Assembly: GCF_029626175.1 (NCBI RefSeq)
Contig: NZ_JARUBM010000002.1
Location: forward strand, 4,047,001-4,111,000
DNA from: Micromonospora sp. WMMD1082
GTDB taxonomy: Bacteria > Actinomycetota > Actinomycetes > Mycobacteriales > Micromonosporaceae
Direction: 5' to 3'
Length of the DNA: 64,000 nt
The notes below the pieces were generated by a model. It was not told the origin of the DNA, made no database searches, and saw only the letters and a program-made list of their open reading frames with translations. This document shows, in pieces, positions 1 through 9,735 of this stretch. The position numbers and the translations under genes are program-made. Numbering within the stretch: the stretch's first letter is position 1; the number at the start of each line of letters is the position of its first letter.

Positions 1-55
1 GCACGCATCAGCAGCCAGGGCGACCCGGCGACCACGACGAGAGGACCGAGGCGAC

Positions 56-280
56 ATGAAGCCCAACATCCACCCGGAGTACGTGACCACCGAGGTCACC
101 TGCTCCTGCGGTAACACCTTCACCACCCGCAGCACCGCCAAGGGCGGCTCGATCCACGTCGAGACGTGCAGCGCCTGCCACCCGTTCTACACGGGCAAGC
201 AGCGCGTCCTGGACACCGCTGGTCGGGTCGCGAAGTTCCAGCAGAAGTACGCCAAGGTTCAGGGCAAGAAGGCCAAGTAG
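56..280 (+). CDS. rpmE: 50S ribosomal protein L31, zinc-binding form
   Basis: A 74-residue ribosomal protein of the large subunit. The sequence shows the zinc-binding (C+) version of L31: Cys16 and Cys18 form a CxC pair and Cys38 and Cys41 a CxxC pair. Zinc-free paralogs, normally made in zinc starvation, lack these cysteines, so this copy is the zinc-replete form. Length is typical. The ATG follows a GAGGCGA-type ribosome binding site. A strong hairpin lies between this gene and prfA, so rpmE probably ends its own transcript. Rho usually lies upstream of it in actinobacteria, but that region is outside the window. Confidence 0.97.
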   Translation: MKPNIHPEYVTTEVTCSCGNTFTTRSTAKGGSIHVETCSACHPFYTGKQRVLDTAGRVAKFQQKYAKVQGKKAK

Positions 281-289
281 CTCCTCGTC

Positions 290-326
290 CGACGCCCGCG
301 TCCGGTTTCCCCGGGCGCGGGCGTCG
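290..326 (+). terminator. Hairpin terminator after rpmE
   Basis: Bases 290-305 pair with 311-326: a 16-bp stem with one G-T wobble and a 5-base loop, ten bases after the rpmE stop codon. There is no T-run, as is usual for high-GC actinobacterial terminators. It should insulate rpmE from prfA. Confidence 0.7.
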
Positions 327-373
327 TCCGTCTGTGTCCCGGTCTCCCCGCCGTCCAAGGAGCGATCCCCAGC

Positions 374-1462
374 ATGAGCAGCGAGCGCCTGGCCGCCCTC
401 CTCGACGAGTACGCCGAGTTGGAGCGGCGGCTGGCCGATCCCGCCATCCACGCCGACCAGGGCACCGCCCGTCGGGTCGGCCGCCGGTACGCCGAACTGG
501 TGCCGCTGCACAAGGCCGCCGGGGAGCTGGCGCAGGCCCGGGCGGATCTCGCCGCCGCGCGGGAGCTGGTCGCCGAGGACCCCTCCTTCACGGCCGAGGC
601 CGAGACGATCGCGGCGACGCTGCCGGGGCTGGAGGAGCGGCTCGCCGAGCTGCTCATCCCGCGCGACCCGCACGACGCGAAGGACGTCATCGTCGAGATC
701 AAGGCCGGTGAGGGCGGCGAGGAGTCCGCGCTGTTCGCCGGTGACCTGCTGCGCATGTACACCCGGTACGCGGAGCGGCGCGGCTGGCTCACCGAGGTGA
801 TCGACGCCCAGGATTCGGACCTCGGCGGGGTCAAGGACGTCTCGCTGGCGATCAAGACCAAGGGCGTACCCGAGGGTGGCAACGGCGTGTGGTCCCGGTT
901 GAAGTGGGAGGGCGGCGTGCACCGGGTGCAGCGGGTTCCGGTCACCGAGTCGCAGGGGCGCATCCACACCAGCGCGGCCGGCGTGCTGGTGCTGCCGGAG
1001 GCCGAGGAGGTCGACGTCACCATCGACCCGAACGAGCTGCGGATCGACGTGTTCCGCTCGTCCGGGCCGGGCGGCCAGTCGGTGAACACCACCGACTCGG
1101 CGGTGCGGATCACCCACCTGCCCACCGGCATCGTGGTCTCCTGCCAGAACGAGAAGTCCCAGTTGCAGAACCGGGAGCAGGCGATGCGGATTCTGCGGGC
1201 CCGGCTGCTCGCCGCCGCGCAGGAGCAGGCCGACGCCGCCGCGTCGGACGCCCGCAAGGCCCAGGTGCGTACGGTGGACCGCTCCGAGCGGATCCGCACG
1301 TACAACTTCCCGCAGAACCGGATCACCGACCACCGGATCGGGTACACCGCGTACAACCTGGACCTGGCGCTCGCCGGGGAGCTGGACGGCGTGCTCGACG
1401 CGCTCAGCGAGGCCGACCGGGCCGCCCGCCTGGCGGGTGAGGCGGAGCTGGCCCGTCGCTGA
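374..1462 (+). CDS. prfA: Peptide chain release factor 1
   Basis: Reads UAA and UAG stop codons in the ribosomal A site and triggers peptide release. The 362-residue length is typical for RF1. The universal GGQ tripeptide is at about residues 233-235 in the context [16 protein letters not shown]; its glutamine is the residue methylated by PrmC, whose gene lies 1.6 kb downstream. The ATG follows AAGGAGCGATCCCCAGC, which holds a good Shine-Dalgarno. The GGDEF gene comes next on the other strand and ends six bases away, so the two genes converge with no room for a separate terminator. Confidence 0.97.
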   Translation: MSSERLAALLDEYAELERRLADPAIHADQGTARRVGRRYAELVPLHKAAGELAQARADLAAARELVAEDPSFTAEAETIAATLPGLEERLAELLIPRDPHDAKDVIVEIKAGEGGEESALFAGDLLRMYTRYAERRGWLTEVIDAQDSDLGGVKDVSLAIKTKGVPEGGNGVWSRLKWEGGVHRVQRVPVTESQGRIHTSAAGVLVLPEAEEVDVTIDPNELRIDVFRSSGPGGQSVNTTDSAVRITHLPTGIVVSCQNEKSQLQNREQAMRILRARLLAAAQEQADAAASDARKAQVRTVDRSERIRTYNFPQNRITDHRIGYTAYNLDLALAGELDGVLDALSEADRAARLAGEAELARR

Positions 1463-1468
1463 CGCCGG

Positions 1469-3016
1469 TCAGCCGCTGCGTGGTCGGTCCTTCGCCCGCA
1501 GCATCTCCCGGTCGGCGGCCTCGAAGGCGGCGCCGAGCGCGTCCCGCTGGCCCGGACCGGCGGCACCCACCTGGGCGAAGCCGATGCTGACGCCGACCGG
1601 GGTGCCCGGGACGAGGGACTCCCAGTCCTCGGTGCGCACGGCGCTGTCGATGCGGCGCGCCACCTCGGCCGCCTCGGCCATTCCCGCTCCGGGCAGGACC
1701 ACCACGAACTCGTCGCCGCCGTAGCGGGCCACGAAGTCGCCCCGGCGCATCACCCTGTTGATCACCCCGGCGACGCGCTGGAGGACCAGGTCCCCCGAGT
1801 GGTGCCCGTGCCGGGTGTTGACCGCCTTGAACCCGTCCAGGTCGCAGACGCCGATCACCACCTGTTCACCCCGGGCGACCACGGCCGCGATGTAGCGCTC
1901 CAGCCGGCGCCGGTTCGGCAGGCCGGTCAGCGGGTCGGTCAGCGCCTCGCCCTCGAACCGCGCCGCCTCGCGGCGCATCTCCTCGTGGTCGATCCGGGCC
2001 GCGATGCCGTCGATGTAGACGTCGCGGAGCCGGTCGTGGCGCTGGGCGGCGAGCCGGAAGGCCAGCCGGTCTGCCCGGTGCGCGGCGGCGTGGTCGCCGG
2101 CCCGCGCCAGCGCCATGCTGCGCAGCCGGGCCGGCTCGGCCGCGCCGAGCGTCTCGGCGGAGACCTGGATGGTGTCCAGTCGGGCGACCGCCTCGATCGG
2201 CCGGCCGCCGGCGATGGCCAGGCAGACCTGGCCGAGCTGGCGCATGTCGCGGGCGCGGGCGCTGTCCGCGCCGTGCCCGAGCAGCCGGTACGGGTCACGG
2301 CCCGCCGCGACGACGTCGTCGCCGAGCGCGGATCGGCGGGCCGCGGCGTAGCCGTAGGCGGCCAGGCTGCTGGGGCGCAGCCGGTCGGCGCGCCCGGCGG
2401 CCACGAACCGGTCGAGATCGCTCGCGACATCCCGCAGTACGCGCAGGCAACCGTCGCTGTCGCCGGTGTGGTCCAGCGCGACCGCGTTGCGCAGCCGGAT
2501 GCCCGGTGCGGCGAAGGTCTCCTCCGGGATCCCGGCGGCCGTGCCGAGCTGACGGGCGCGTTCGATGGCGCCCAGCGCGTACCCGTGGAAGCTGAGGTAG
2601 GAGTAGGCCATCGCGAGGTCGTGCCAGCCCCAGGCGGTGTCCCGATCCGGGTCCTCGACCGCACCGAGCGCCCGGGCGGCCTTGACCAGGTGCGTCACGC
2701 AGCGGTCCAGCGCGCCCTGATGGTGGGCGGCCAGCGCGGCCAGCGCGTTGAGGTGCCCGTGCAGGTAGGGCTCGGCGAGATCGCGTACCGCGGCGGAGGC
2801 CTCCTCGATGGCCCGGGTGTACTCGGCGGTGCGGCCGAGATTGATCAGTGCGGAGAGCCGCTGCACCAGCGCGTCGGCGCAGGTGTGTGGATCGCGGGTG
2901 GTACGCAGCACCCGCTCCAGGATCCCGTACGCCTCGGCGGAACGGCTCACCTCCTGCAACGCCCGCGCCTTCGTCAGGGCGTCAACCTGGTCATCGACCC
3001 GGTCGAGCCAACCCAC
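1469..3016 (-). CDS. Soluble GGDEF diguanylate cyclase with TPR-like N-terminus
   Basis: Predicted to make cyclic di-GMP from two GTP. The C-terminal third is a GGDEF domain with an intact RYGGDEFV active loop. An RxxD inhibitory site (RRGD) lies five residues before it, so product feedback inhibition is expected. The N-terminal two thirds are Ala/Leu-rich helices resembling tetratricopeptide repeats. I see no transmembrane segment or signal peptide, so it should be cytoplasmic and respond to a protein partner. I chose the GTG at 3016 because a GGGAGG site lies six bases upstream; a GTG at 3067 would add 17 Arg/His-rich residues and has no clear ribosome binding site. The product has about 515 residues. 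It is divergent from prmC. Confidence 0.85.
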   Translation of the reverse strand: MGWLDRVDDQVDALTKARALQEVSRSAEAYGILERVLRTTRDPHTCADALVQRLSALINLGRTAEYTRAIEEASAAVRDLAEPYLHGHLNALAALAAHHQGALDRCVTHLVKAARALGAVEDPDRDTAWGWHDLAMAYSYLSFHGYALGAIERARQLGTAAGIPEETFAAPGIRLRNAVALDHTGDSDGCLRVLRDVASDLDRFVAAGRADRLRPSSLAAYGYAAARRSALGDDVVAAGRDPYRLLGHGADSARARDMRQLGQVCLAIAGGRPIEAVARLDTIQVSAETLGAAEPARLRSMALARAGDHAAAHRADRLAFRLAAQRHDRLRDVYIDGIAARIDHEEMRREAARFEGEALTDPLTGLPNRRRLERYIAAVVARGEQVVIGVCDLDGFKAVNTRHGHHSGDLVLQRVAGVINRVMRRGDFVARYGGDEFVVVLPGAGMAEAAEVARRIDSAVRTEDWESLVPGTPVGVSIGFAQVGAAGPGQRDALGAAFEAADREMLRAKDRPRSG

Positions 3017-3089
3017 CCGCGACCTCCCGTCGGTGTGCCGCGGCTGCACCCGCTTATGCACGTGCACGGCGACGCTTCATGATTATTGC

Positions 3090-4037
3090 GTGACCGCCGC
3101 GCCGCAACACCCGTCCGAAGGGACGAGACGCCACCGTCCCACTCCCGTGGTGGCCCGTGCGGCCCGTACCCTCGCCGCCGCGGGCGTCGCCTCGGCCCGG
3201 GCGGAGGCGGAGCTGCTGGCCGCGTACGTGCTCGACGTGCCCCGGGGGCGGCTGGCCCTCGCCGACGGGTTCACCGACGGGCAGCTCGACAGCTACCAGG
3301 CGCTGGTGGCCCGGCGATCCCGACGGGAGCCGTTGCAGCATCTCACCGGTAGCGCCGGCTTCCGGCACCTGGAGCTGGCCGTCGGGCCGGGTGTCTTCGT
3401 GCCGCGTCCGGAGACCGAACTGCTCGCCGGCTGGGGCGCCGACCAGGCCCGCCAGGCCGATGGTGAGCGGGCCGGGGGGCGTGCGGGGCCGCTGGTGGTG
3501 GACCTGTGCAGCGGGTCGGGGGCGATCGCGCTGTCGGTCGCCCACGAGGCGCCGTCGGCCCGGGTGGTCGCGGTGGAACGATCGCCGGCCGCGCTGTCCT
3601 GGCTGCGGCGCAACGCGGCGGCCCGGTCCGCTGCCGGCGACCGGCCGATCGAGGTGGTCGAGGCGGACGCCACCGATCCGGACCTGCTGGGCGACCTGGT
3701 CGGCCGGGTCGACGTGCTGCTGTGCAACCCGCCGTACGTCCCGCAGGCCGTGGCCGTGCCGCCGGAGGTGGCCGGGCACGACCCGGCGGAGGCGGTGTTC
3801 GGCGGGGCGGATGGCCTGGCCGTCATCCGCCCGGTGATCGACCGGGCGGCGGCCCTGCTGCGTCCGGGCGGGGTGCTCGGCATCGAGCACGACGACACCC
3901 ATGGCACGGCGGTGCCCGGCCTGCTCGCCGCGGACGGCCGGTACGCGGCGATCGTCGACCGTGACGACCTCGCCGGCCGGCCGCGTTTCGTCACCGCGTC
4001 CCGCCGGCCGGACGCCCACCACCCGACGCGGCCGTGA
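3090..4037 (+). CDS. prmC: Release factor glutamine methyltransferase PrmC (HemK)
   Basis: Uses S-adenosylmethionine to N5-methylate the GGQ glutamine of RF1 and RF2. The sequence shows a helical N-terminal domain, a class I methyltransferase fold with the SAM-binding stretch DLCSGSGAIALSVA, and the diagnostic NPPY motif in LLCNPPYVP. The GTG start at 3090 gives 315 residues beginning VTAAPQHPSEG; upstream in-frame codons would run through the divergent GGDEF gene. tsaC follows within 25 bases, so prmC, tsaC and the phosphatase gene form an operon. In many bacteria prfA and prmC are adjacent; here an opposite-strand gene separates them. Confidence 0.95.
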   Translation: MTAAPQHPSEGTRRHRPTPVVARAARTLAAAGVASARAEAELLAAYVLDVPRGRLALADGFTDGQLDSYQALVARRSRREPLQHLTGSAGFRHLELAVGPGVFVPRPETELLAGWGADQARQADGERAGGRAGPLVVDLCSGSGAIALSVAHEAPSARVVAVERSPAALSWLRRNAAARSAAGDRPIEVVEADATDPDLLGDLVGRVDVLLCNPPYVPQAVAVPPEVAGHDPAEAVFGGADGLAVIRPVIDRAAALLRPGGVLGIEHDDTHGTAVPGLLAADGRYAAIVDRDDLAGRPRFVTASRRPDAHHPTRP

Positions 4038-4059
4038 CGTGGCAGACTGGCTCCTCGTG

Positions 4060-4704
4060 ATGCTCTACGACTGCCGGTCGCTCGCCGACCGGGACCGCGG
4101 CATCGCTGCGGCCATCGAGGCGGTCCGCAACGGCGAGCTGGTGGTCCTGCCGACCGACACGGTCTACGGGATCGGCGCGGACGCGTTCACCCCGTACGCG
4201 GTCAAGGCGCTGCTGGACGCCAAGGGTGTCCCGCACGCGCCACCGCCGGTGCTGATCGGCTCCCGGCACACCCTCGACGGCCTGACCTACACGCTGCCGA
4301 GCGCCGCGCGGGACCTGGTGGAGGCGTTCTGGCCGGGGGCGCTGACCATCCTGGTGAAGCACTCGGCGAGCCTGCGGTGGGATCTCGGCGACGACAGCGG
4401 CACGGTGGCGGTGCGCATGCCGCTGCATCCGGTGGCACTGGAGGTGCTGCGCGAGACCGGGCCGATGGCGGTGGCCTCGGCCAACAAGACCGGCCAGCCC
4501 GCCGCGCTCACCGCCGACCAGGCGCGGGATCAACTGGCCTACTCCGTGCGCGCCTACCTGGAGGCGGGGCCGGCGGTGGATCCGGTGCCGAGCACGATCG
4601 TGGACCTGACCGGCGACGATCCGGTGCTCGTCCGGGAGGGCGCCATCGACCTGGCCCGGCTGCGCGACGTGGTGCCCGCAATGCGCGAGAGCCAGGTGGC
4701 GTAG
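4060..4704 (+). CDS. tsaC: L-threonylcarbamoyladenylate synthase (Sua5/YrdC)
   Basis: Condenses threonine, bicarbonate and ATP to threonylcarbamoyl-AMP, the first step of t6A37 modification of ANN-decoding tRNAs. The protein is a single YrdC domain of 214 residues with the characteristic PTDTVYGIGADA motif near the N-terminus, ASANKTGQPA in the middle, and a STIVDLTG segment near the end. It lacks the extra C-terminal Sua5 domain of archaeal and some bacterial forms. The ATG at 4060 gives the usual MLYDCRS start. GTG codons at 4057 and 4039 are also in frame, and a CAGACT box at 4043-4048 sits eight bases before the GTG at 4057, so an internal leaderless start is conceivable. Confidence 0.93.
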   Translation: MLYDCRSLADRDRGIAAAIEAVRNGELVVLPTDTVYGIGADAFTPYAVKALLDAKGVPHAPPPVLIGSRHTLDGLTYTLPSAARDLVEAFWPGALTILVKHSASLRWDLGDDSGTVAVRMPLHPVALEVLRETGPMAVASANKTGQPAALTADQARDQLAYSVRAYLEAGPAVDPVPSTIVDLTGDDPVLVREGAIDLARLRDVVPAMRESQVA

Positions 4705-5316
4705 GTGCCTCCCTTCACCGTCCTGCACGTCTGCATGGGAAACATCTGCCGCTCGCCGATGGCCGAGCGGCTGCTCACCCTCGCCGTGGGGGAGCGGCTG
4801 ACCCGGCGCGACGCGGACCCGGCCCGGGCCGAGGAGCTGCTGCACAGCCACAGCGCGGGCACCGGCGGCTGGCACGCCGGTGAGGAGATGAACCCGCCGG
4901 CCGCCCGCCAGGTGAACACCCGTGGCGGCAGCGTCGCCGGGTTCGCCGCGCGCAAGCTGCGGTCCGACCACATCGACGCCTCCGACCTGATCCTGACCGC
5001 CACCGCGGACCAGCAGGAGTACGTGGTCGCGTTGCGGCCCGACGCCGCCTCCCGCACGTTCGTGCTGGGCGAGTTCGGCCGGCTGCTGGCCGTGCTCGAC
5101 CCGGCCGTGCTGCCGGCGGCCGAGGCCACCCCGGCGGCGGTGCACGCCCGTGGCGTGGCGCTGGTGCAGGCGGCGCACGAGGCCCGCCAGGCGAGCACGC
5201 CGCTGCCCACCGACGACCTCGACGACCCGTGGGGGCGCGGCGACCAGTGCTTCAGCCGGGTGGCCGACGAGATCGAGGAGACGGTCCACCCGCTCGCCGC
5301 GGTCCTGCTCCCCTGA
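4705..5316 (+). CDS. Low-molecular-weight protein-tyrosine phosphatase
   Basis: A 203-residue phosphatase of the LMW-PTP family. The P-loop CMGNICRS lies at the N-terminus and matches the CX5R(S/T) active-site signature; a DDLDDPWG stretch near the C-terminus supplies the general-acid aspartate. Such enzymes usually counter bacterial tyrosine kinases acting on exopolysaccharide or cell-envelope factors, but the substrate cannot be told here. The GTG start follows the tsaC stop codon directly, so translation is probably coupled. The loop between P-loop and acid is longer than in the 150-residue minimal enzymes. Confidence 0.9.
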   Translation: MPPFTVLHVCMGNICRSPMAERLLTLAVGERLTRRDADPARAEELLHSHSAGTGGWHAGEEMNPPAARQVNTRGGSVAGFAARKLRSDHIDASDLILTATADQQEYVVALRPDAASRTFVLGEFGRLLAVLDPAVLPAAEATPAAVHARGVALVQAAHEARQASTPLPTDDLDDPWGRGDQCFSRVADEIEETVHPLAAVLLP

Positions 5317-5412
5317 TCGGCGAATTCCATCCGGGTTTGAGAGAAAAGCGTGGTGGATTGGGTGATTAGCCCCATTCTGGGGGAGTCCTGACGGCTCCTG
5401 CGGGGAGAGCTG

Positions 5413-7524
5413 ATGACCCGGGCGTTCCTGCCGAAGATGTTCACCGTCCTGCTGGCCGGCGCACTGGCCGGCCTGGTGCTGGCGGCGGCCGCGCTGCCGG
5501 CCGCGCTGGTGTTCGGCATCGGCTTCTCGGCGCTCTCCGCGCCGTACGCGGAGCTGCCCAACACCCTGCGTACGCCACCGACCGCCCAGCGGTCCAACCT
5601 CTACGCCAACGACGGCACCACCCTGATCACGTCCTTCTACCAGGAGGACCGGGTCGACGTGCCGTTGGGCGAGGTGGCTCCGGTGATGCGCCAGGCCATC
5701 ATCGCCGCCGAGGACGCCCGCTTCCACGAGCACAGCGGGGTGGACCTGCGGGGCATCGTGCGGGCCTTCACCGTCAACCGGCGCGACGGCGCCACCCGGC
5801 AGGGCGCCTCCACGCTGACCATGCAGTACGTCCGCAACGTGCTGAGCACCGATCCCCGGCTGACCGAGGCGCAGCGGACCGCGGCCACCGAGGTCAGCAC
5901 CGCCCGCAAGGTCCAGGAGATCCGCTACGCGCTGGCGTTGGAGCGGGAGCTGACCAAGGACCAGATCCTGGCCCGATATCTCAACATCGCGTACTTCGGC
6001 GCCGGGGCGTACGGCATCGCCGCGGCCAGCAAGCGGTACTTCTCGGTCGCCCCGGCGGAGCTCACGCTGGCCCAGGCGGCGCTGTTGGCCGGACTGGTCC
6101 GCTCGCCGCACAGCGACGACCCGATCAACGGGGACGCGGACAGCGCGACGGAGCGCCGTGGGTACGTCCTGGAGCGGATGGTCGAGTCGGGCCTGATCGC
6201 GCCCGAGGAGGCGGCCCGGGCCGGGACCGAGCCGCTGAACCTGCACCCCAGCGAGACCCCGAACGACTGCACCGCAGTGCCCGAGGGCCACAACGACTGG
6301 GGCTTCTTCTGCGACTGGTTCACCCGCTGGTGGAACGGCCAGAAGGCGTTCGGCGGCAGCGTCGACGAGCGGCAGCGCACGCTGCGCCGGGGCGGGTTCA
6401 CCATCGTCTCCTCGCTCGACCCCGGTGTGCAGCGGGCCACCACCGAGCAGGTGCGGCGGATCTACCCGGTCGAGCACCGGCACGCCCTGCCCACCGCCGT
6501 GGTCCAGCCCGGCACCGGACGGGTGGTCGCCATGTCGGTCAACCGCGTCTACAGCGTGGCCGCGAACCCGACCGGGCAGAAGAACCACCCCAACACCGTC
6601 AACCAGCTCGTCGCCGGCGGCGGCACCATCGTCGGCTACCAGGCCGGATCCACGTTCAAGCTCTTCACCATGCTGGCCGCCCTGGAGGCCGGACTGCCGC
6701 TGAACACCGTGTTCGACGCGCCGCCGCGCATCGTCACCGACTACCGGATCAGCGGCGAGGCGAGCTGTGGCGGGTACTGGTGCCCCGAGAACGCCAGCGC
6801 GTCGACCAGCGGCGAGCACGACATGTGGACCGCGTTCGGTGACTCGGTCAACACGTACTTCGCCTGGCTGACCGAGCGGGTCGGCGCCGACCGGGTGGTG
6901 GAGATGGCCGAGCGGCTCGGCATCGTGTTCCGGGCCGAGGACGACGCGCAACTGGCCCGGCACGGCGCGCGCGAGTGGGGACCGTTCACCCTGGGCGTGT
7001 CCGCCACCACCCCGCTCGACCTGGCCGGCGCGTACGCCACCCTGGGTGCCGAGGGGACGTGGTGCGCGCCCACGCCGGTCACCTCGATCAGCGACGCGGC
7101 GGGCCGCCGGGTGATCGCCGGGCAGCCGGACTGCCGGCAGGTGCTCGACGTCGACGTGGCCCGCGCGGCGGCGGACGCGGCTCGCTGCCCGGTCGGCGAC
7201 CAGTCCATGTACCACGGCTGCACGGGCGGCACGGCGACCCGGCTGCGCGGCCAGCTCGGCCGGCCGGTGGCGGGCAAGACCGGCAGCTCCGAGCGGTACG
7301 CCACGGAGACCGTGGTGGCCTTCACGCCGCAGCTGGCGGTGGCGGCGATGGCGGCCAACCCCGACGAGCCGCGCGACGCCGTCGGTCGGGCGGTGCAGAC
7401 CGCCATGGTGGAGGGGGTGGGGGAGATCCTCTCCTTCGCCCTGCGCAACGAGCCGGCCCGGGACTTCGTGCCGCCCAGCGAGGCGACCGCCTGGCGGCCC
7501 ACCGGGCAGCGCACCGGCAACTGA
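5413..7524 (+). CDS. Class A penicillin-binding protein (transglycosylase/transpeptidase)
   Basis: A bifunctional peptidoglycan synthase of 703 residues. One N-terminal membrane anchor (about residues 10-38) is followed by a GT51 glycosyltransferase domain with the EDARFHEHSG motif and by a transpeptidase domain. The penicillin-binding motifs are STFK (active-site Ser), SVN and KTGSS. Two extra cysteine-bearing stretches (CGGYWC and CPVGDQSMYHGC) lie between the SxxK and KTG motifs and could form disulfides outside the cell. The ATG has a GGGGAGAG site. The 96-base gap before it is unusually A/T-rich for this genome and probably holds the promoter. Confidence 0.95.
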   Translation: MTRAFLPKMFTVLLAGALAGLVLAAAALPAALVFGIGFSALSAPYAELPNTLRTPPTAQRSNLYANDGTTLITSFYQEDRVDVPLGEVAPVMRQAIIAAEDARFHEHSGVDLRGIVRAFTVNRRDGATRQGASTLTMQYVRNVLSTDPRLTEAQRTAATEVSTARKVQEIRYALALERELTKDQILARYLNIAYFGAGAYGIAAASKRYFSVAPAELTLAQAALLAGLVRSPHSDDPINGDADSATERRGYVLERMVESGLIAPEEAARAGTEPLNLHPSETPNDCTAVPEGHNDWGFFCDWFTRWWNGQKAFGGSVDERQRTLRRGGFTIVSSLDPGVQRATTEQVRRIYPVEHRHALPTAVVQPGTGRVVAMSVNRVYSVAANPTGQKNHPNTVNQLVAGGGTIVGYQAGSTFKLFTMLAALEAGLPLNTVFDAPPRIVTDYRISGEASCGGYWCPENASASTSGEHDMWTAFGDSVNTYFAWLTERVGADRVVEMAERLGIVFRAEDDAQLARHGAREWGPFTLGVSATTPLDLAGAYATLGAEGTWCAPTPVTSISDAAGRRVIAGQPDCRQVLDVDVARAAADAARCPVGDQSMYHGCTGGTATRLRGQLGRPVAGKTGSSERYATETVVAFTPQLAVAAMAANPDEPRDAVGRAVQTAMVEGVGEILSFALRNEPARDFVPPSEATAWRPTGQRTGN

Positions 7525-7588
7525 CCGGACGCCGGGCGCGCGCCAGTGCGCCGACGCCGACGGGCCGGGCGCCGTCGGGCCGGGCGGG

Positions 7589-9088
7589 TCAGTGTGGCCG
7601 TGGCGCGGCCGGTTCGGTGGCCCGCTCGGCGAACCGTTCGGCGCCCTCGGCGATGTTGCGGGCCATCCCGCCGAAGACCAGCGCGTGGAACGGCGCCACC
7701 GCGGCCCAGTACGCGTGCCCGGCCAGGCCCCGGGGCAGGAACACCGCCCGCTGCCGATACCGGAGCTGCCCGGCGTCGTCCCGGTGCACCCGCATCTCCA
7801 GCCAGGCCCGGCCGGGCACGCGCATCTCGGCGCGCAGCCGCAGCAGTTCGCCGGGCACGATCTCCTCCACCCGCCAGAAGTCCAGTGCCTCGCCCACCCG
7901 CAGCCGGTGCGGGTGCCGCCGACCCCGGCGCAGTCCCACCCCGCCGACCAGCCGGTCCAGCCAGCCCCGCACGGACCAGGCGAGGGGGAACGAGTACCAG
8001 CCGTTCTCTCCGCCGACCCCCTCGATCACCTGCCACAACGCCTCCGGCGAGGCCGCCACCGCCCGTTCCCGTACGTCGGTGTAGGCGGTGCCGCCGCTCC
8101 AGTCCGGATCGCTGGGCAGCGGCTCGGCGGGCGCGTCCGGTCCGGCTGCGCTGGACCAATGGGTCTCCACCTGGGCGTCGCGGATCTTGGCCAGGGCCAG
8201 CTCGACGGACCGGTCGAAGCCGGTCGGCCCGCCCGGCGGGTCCGGCAGGTACGCCGCGATGTCGTGTTCGTGCGCGACCGACTCGTGCACCAGGCTCGCC
8301 ACCAGCGGGCGGGCGAGCGCGTTGGGTACCGGGGTGACCAGTCCGACCCAGTAAGACGAGAGCGCGGGCGTCAGCGGGCGTACCGGCAGCAGCAGTCGGG
8401 GGGAGAGCCCGGCCACCCGTGCGTAGCGCTGCATCATGTCGCCGAAGGTGAGCACGTCCGGGCCGGCGATGTCGAACCCACGGTTGACCTCGGGCGGCAG
8501 GTGCGCGCAGCCGACCAGGTAGTGCAGCACGTCGCGGACCGCGATCGGCTGGATCCGGTTGGCGACCCAGCGCGGGGTGACCATCACCGGCAACCGTTCG
8601 GTCAGGTAACGCAGCATCTCGAACGACGCCGAGCCCGAGCCGATGATCACCGCCGCCCGGAGCACCGCCGTCGGCACCCCGCTGTCCAGCAGGATCCGGC
8701 CGACCTCGCTGCGGGAGCGCAGGTGGGCCGACGCGCCGCCGTCGCCCGCCGCCGGCTCCGGCCCGCCCAGATAGACGATCCGGCGTACGCCCGCGGCGCG
8801 GGCCGCCGCCGCGAAGACCGTCGCGGCCTGCCGGTCGGCGGCCTCGAAGCCGGCCTGGCCGAGCGAGTGCACCAGGTAGTACGCCACGTCGACGCCGTCG
8901 AACACCCCGGCCAGGGTCTCCGGCCGGCTCAGGTCACCCTCGACGACCTCGACGGCCGGGGCCCACGGCACGTCGCGCAGCCGTCCGGCCCGGCGGGCCA
9001 GGCAGCGCACCGCGTATCCCTCGGCCACCAGGCGGGGTGCCAACCGCCCGCCGATGTATCCCGTCGCACCGGTCACCAGGCATCTCAC
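7589..9088 (-). CDS. NAD(P)-binding SDR oxidoreductase with C-terminal DUF2867
   Basis: A 499-residue fusion. The N-terminal 290 residues form an extended SDR/NmrA-like Rossmann fold starting at the first residues (VTGATGYIGGRLAP is the nucleotide-binding loop), with a YYLVHSLG segment typical of this subgroup. The C-terminal 170 residues match DUF2867, a SRPBCC-like pocket domain. The architecture is common in actinobacteria, but its substrate is not known to me. The GTG start at 9088 has a CAGACT box seven bases upstream and probably gives a leaderless transcript diverging from the ATP synthase locus. Confidence 0.85.
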   Translation of the reverse strand: MRCLVTGATGYIGGRLAPRLVAEGYAVRCLARRAGRLRDVPWAPAVEVVEGDLSRPETLAGVFDGVDVAYYLVHSLGQAGFEAADRQAATVFAAAARAAGVRRIVYLGGPEPAAGDGGASAHLRSRSEVGRILLDSGVPTAVLRAAVIIGSGSASFEMLRYLTERLPVMVTPRWVANRIQPIAVRDVLHYLVGCAHLPPEVNRGFDIAGPDVLTFGDMMQRYARVAGLSPRLLLPVRPLTPALSSYWVGLVTPVPNALARPLVASLVHESVAHEHDIAAYLPDPPGGPTGFDRSVELALAKIRDAQVETHWSSAAGPDAPAEPLPSDPDWSGGTAYTDVRERAVAASPEALWQVIEGVGGENGWYSFPLAWSVRGWLDRLVGGVGLRRGRRHPHRLRVGEALDFWRVEEIVPGELLRLRAEMRVPGRAWLEMRVHRDDAGQLRYRQRAVFLPRGLAGHAYWAAVAPFHALVFGGMARNIAEGAERFAERATEPAAPRPH

Positions 9089-9095
9089 GGTCTCC

Positions 9096-9115
9096 AGTCT
9101 GCGGCCCCATAGACT
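9096..9115. promoter_or_regulatory. Back-to-back -10 boxes of two divergent promoters
   Basis: On the minus strand CAGACT (9101-9096) ends seven bases before the GTG of the SDR gene. On the plus strand TAGACT (9110-9115) ends eight bases before the GTG of the AtpI-like gene. The spacing predicts transcription starting at or next to each start codon. The two -10 boxes lie only eight bases apart, so the polymerases should compete. Confidence 0.5.
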
Positions 9116-9123
9116 CTGGCGCT

Positions 9124-9570
9124 GTGAAGACCGCTAAGAGCGCGCCGCGCGCGGGAGAGCCGGGCGCGATCCGGGCCCGCCTGCCCCACCTGCGCCTGCC
9201 GCTGCTGGCCTGCGCCGCGCTGGCGGCGACCGGGGTGCCGGCCGCCGCGCTGCTGCGCGGCCCCACCGGCGCCGCCGGGGTGGCCGCCGGGATCGCCCTG
9301 GTGGTCGTCAGCTACCTGATCTCCAGCCTCTCGGTGGCCTGGGCCGACGCGGTGCATCCGAGACTCATCATGTCGGTGGGGCTGGTCACCTACGTCACGA
9401 AGATCGTCATCCTGGGCGTGGTGATGGCCGCCGTCGCGGCCACCGGCTGGCCCGGGCTGCCGGACATGGGCGTGGCCATCATCTTGGCCGTGGTGGTGTG
9501 GACCGCGGCCCACCTGACCTGGGCATTGCGCTCCCCGCTGCCCACCGTGGACCGCTCGGGCGAGCACTGA
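9124..9570 (+). CDS. AtpI-like membrane protein at the head of the ATP synthase locus
   Basis: A 148-residue protein with a basic N-terminal tail and four predicted membrane helices (rough positions 25-45, 50-72, 80-105, 112-132). It resembles in size, topology and location the integral membrane protein encoded before atpB in Streptomyces, annotated AtpI there. AtpI family members have been linked to c-ring assembly and Mg2+ handling; that role is inferred here. The GTG start at 9124 lacks a Shine-Dalgarno but is preceded by TAGACT, consistent with a leaderless mRNA. The 165 bases after it contain the probable promoter of the main atp operon. Confidence 0.75.
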   Translation: MKTAKSAPRAGEPGAIRARLPHLRLPLLACAALAATGVPAAALLRGPTGAAGVAAGIALVVVSYLISSLSVAWADAVHPRLIMSVGLVTYVTKIVILGVVMAAVAATGWPGLPDMGVAIILAVVVWTAAHLTWALRSPLPTVDRSGEH

Positions 9571-9735
9571 CCGTACGGCTGCCGTTTCCCGGGCGTTTCG
9601 TGGGCCTGTCGGGCCGGCCGGACAGGAGTACGCTGACCCTGGCTGACGCGCCCGCACCCGCCGCCCGCACGCTGCTCGCAGTGTGGGGGGTGCCGCACAC
9701 TCGCGAAACACCCGACTGATAGTGTTCGCCTCGTC

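Noticed and set aside
259..1566. Antisense open frames across prfA
   Set aside because: Shadows of prfA without motifs or ribosome binding sites.
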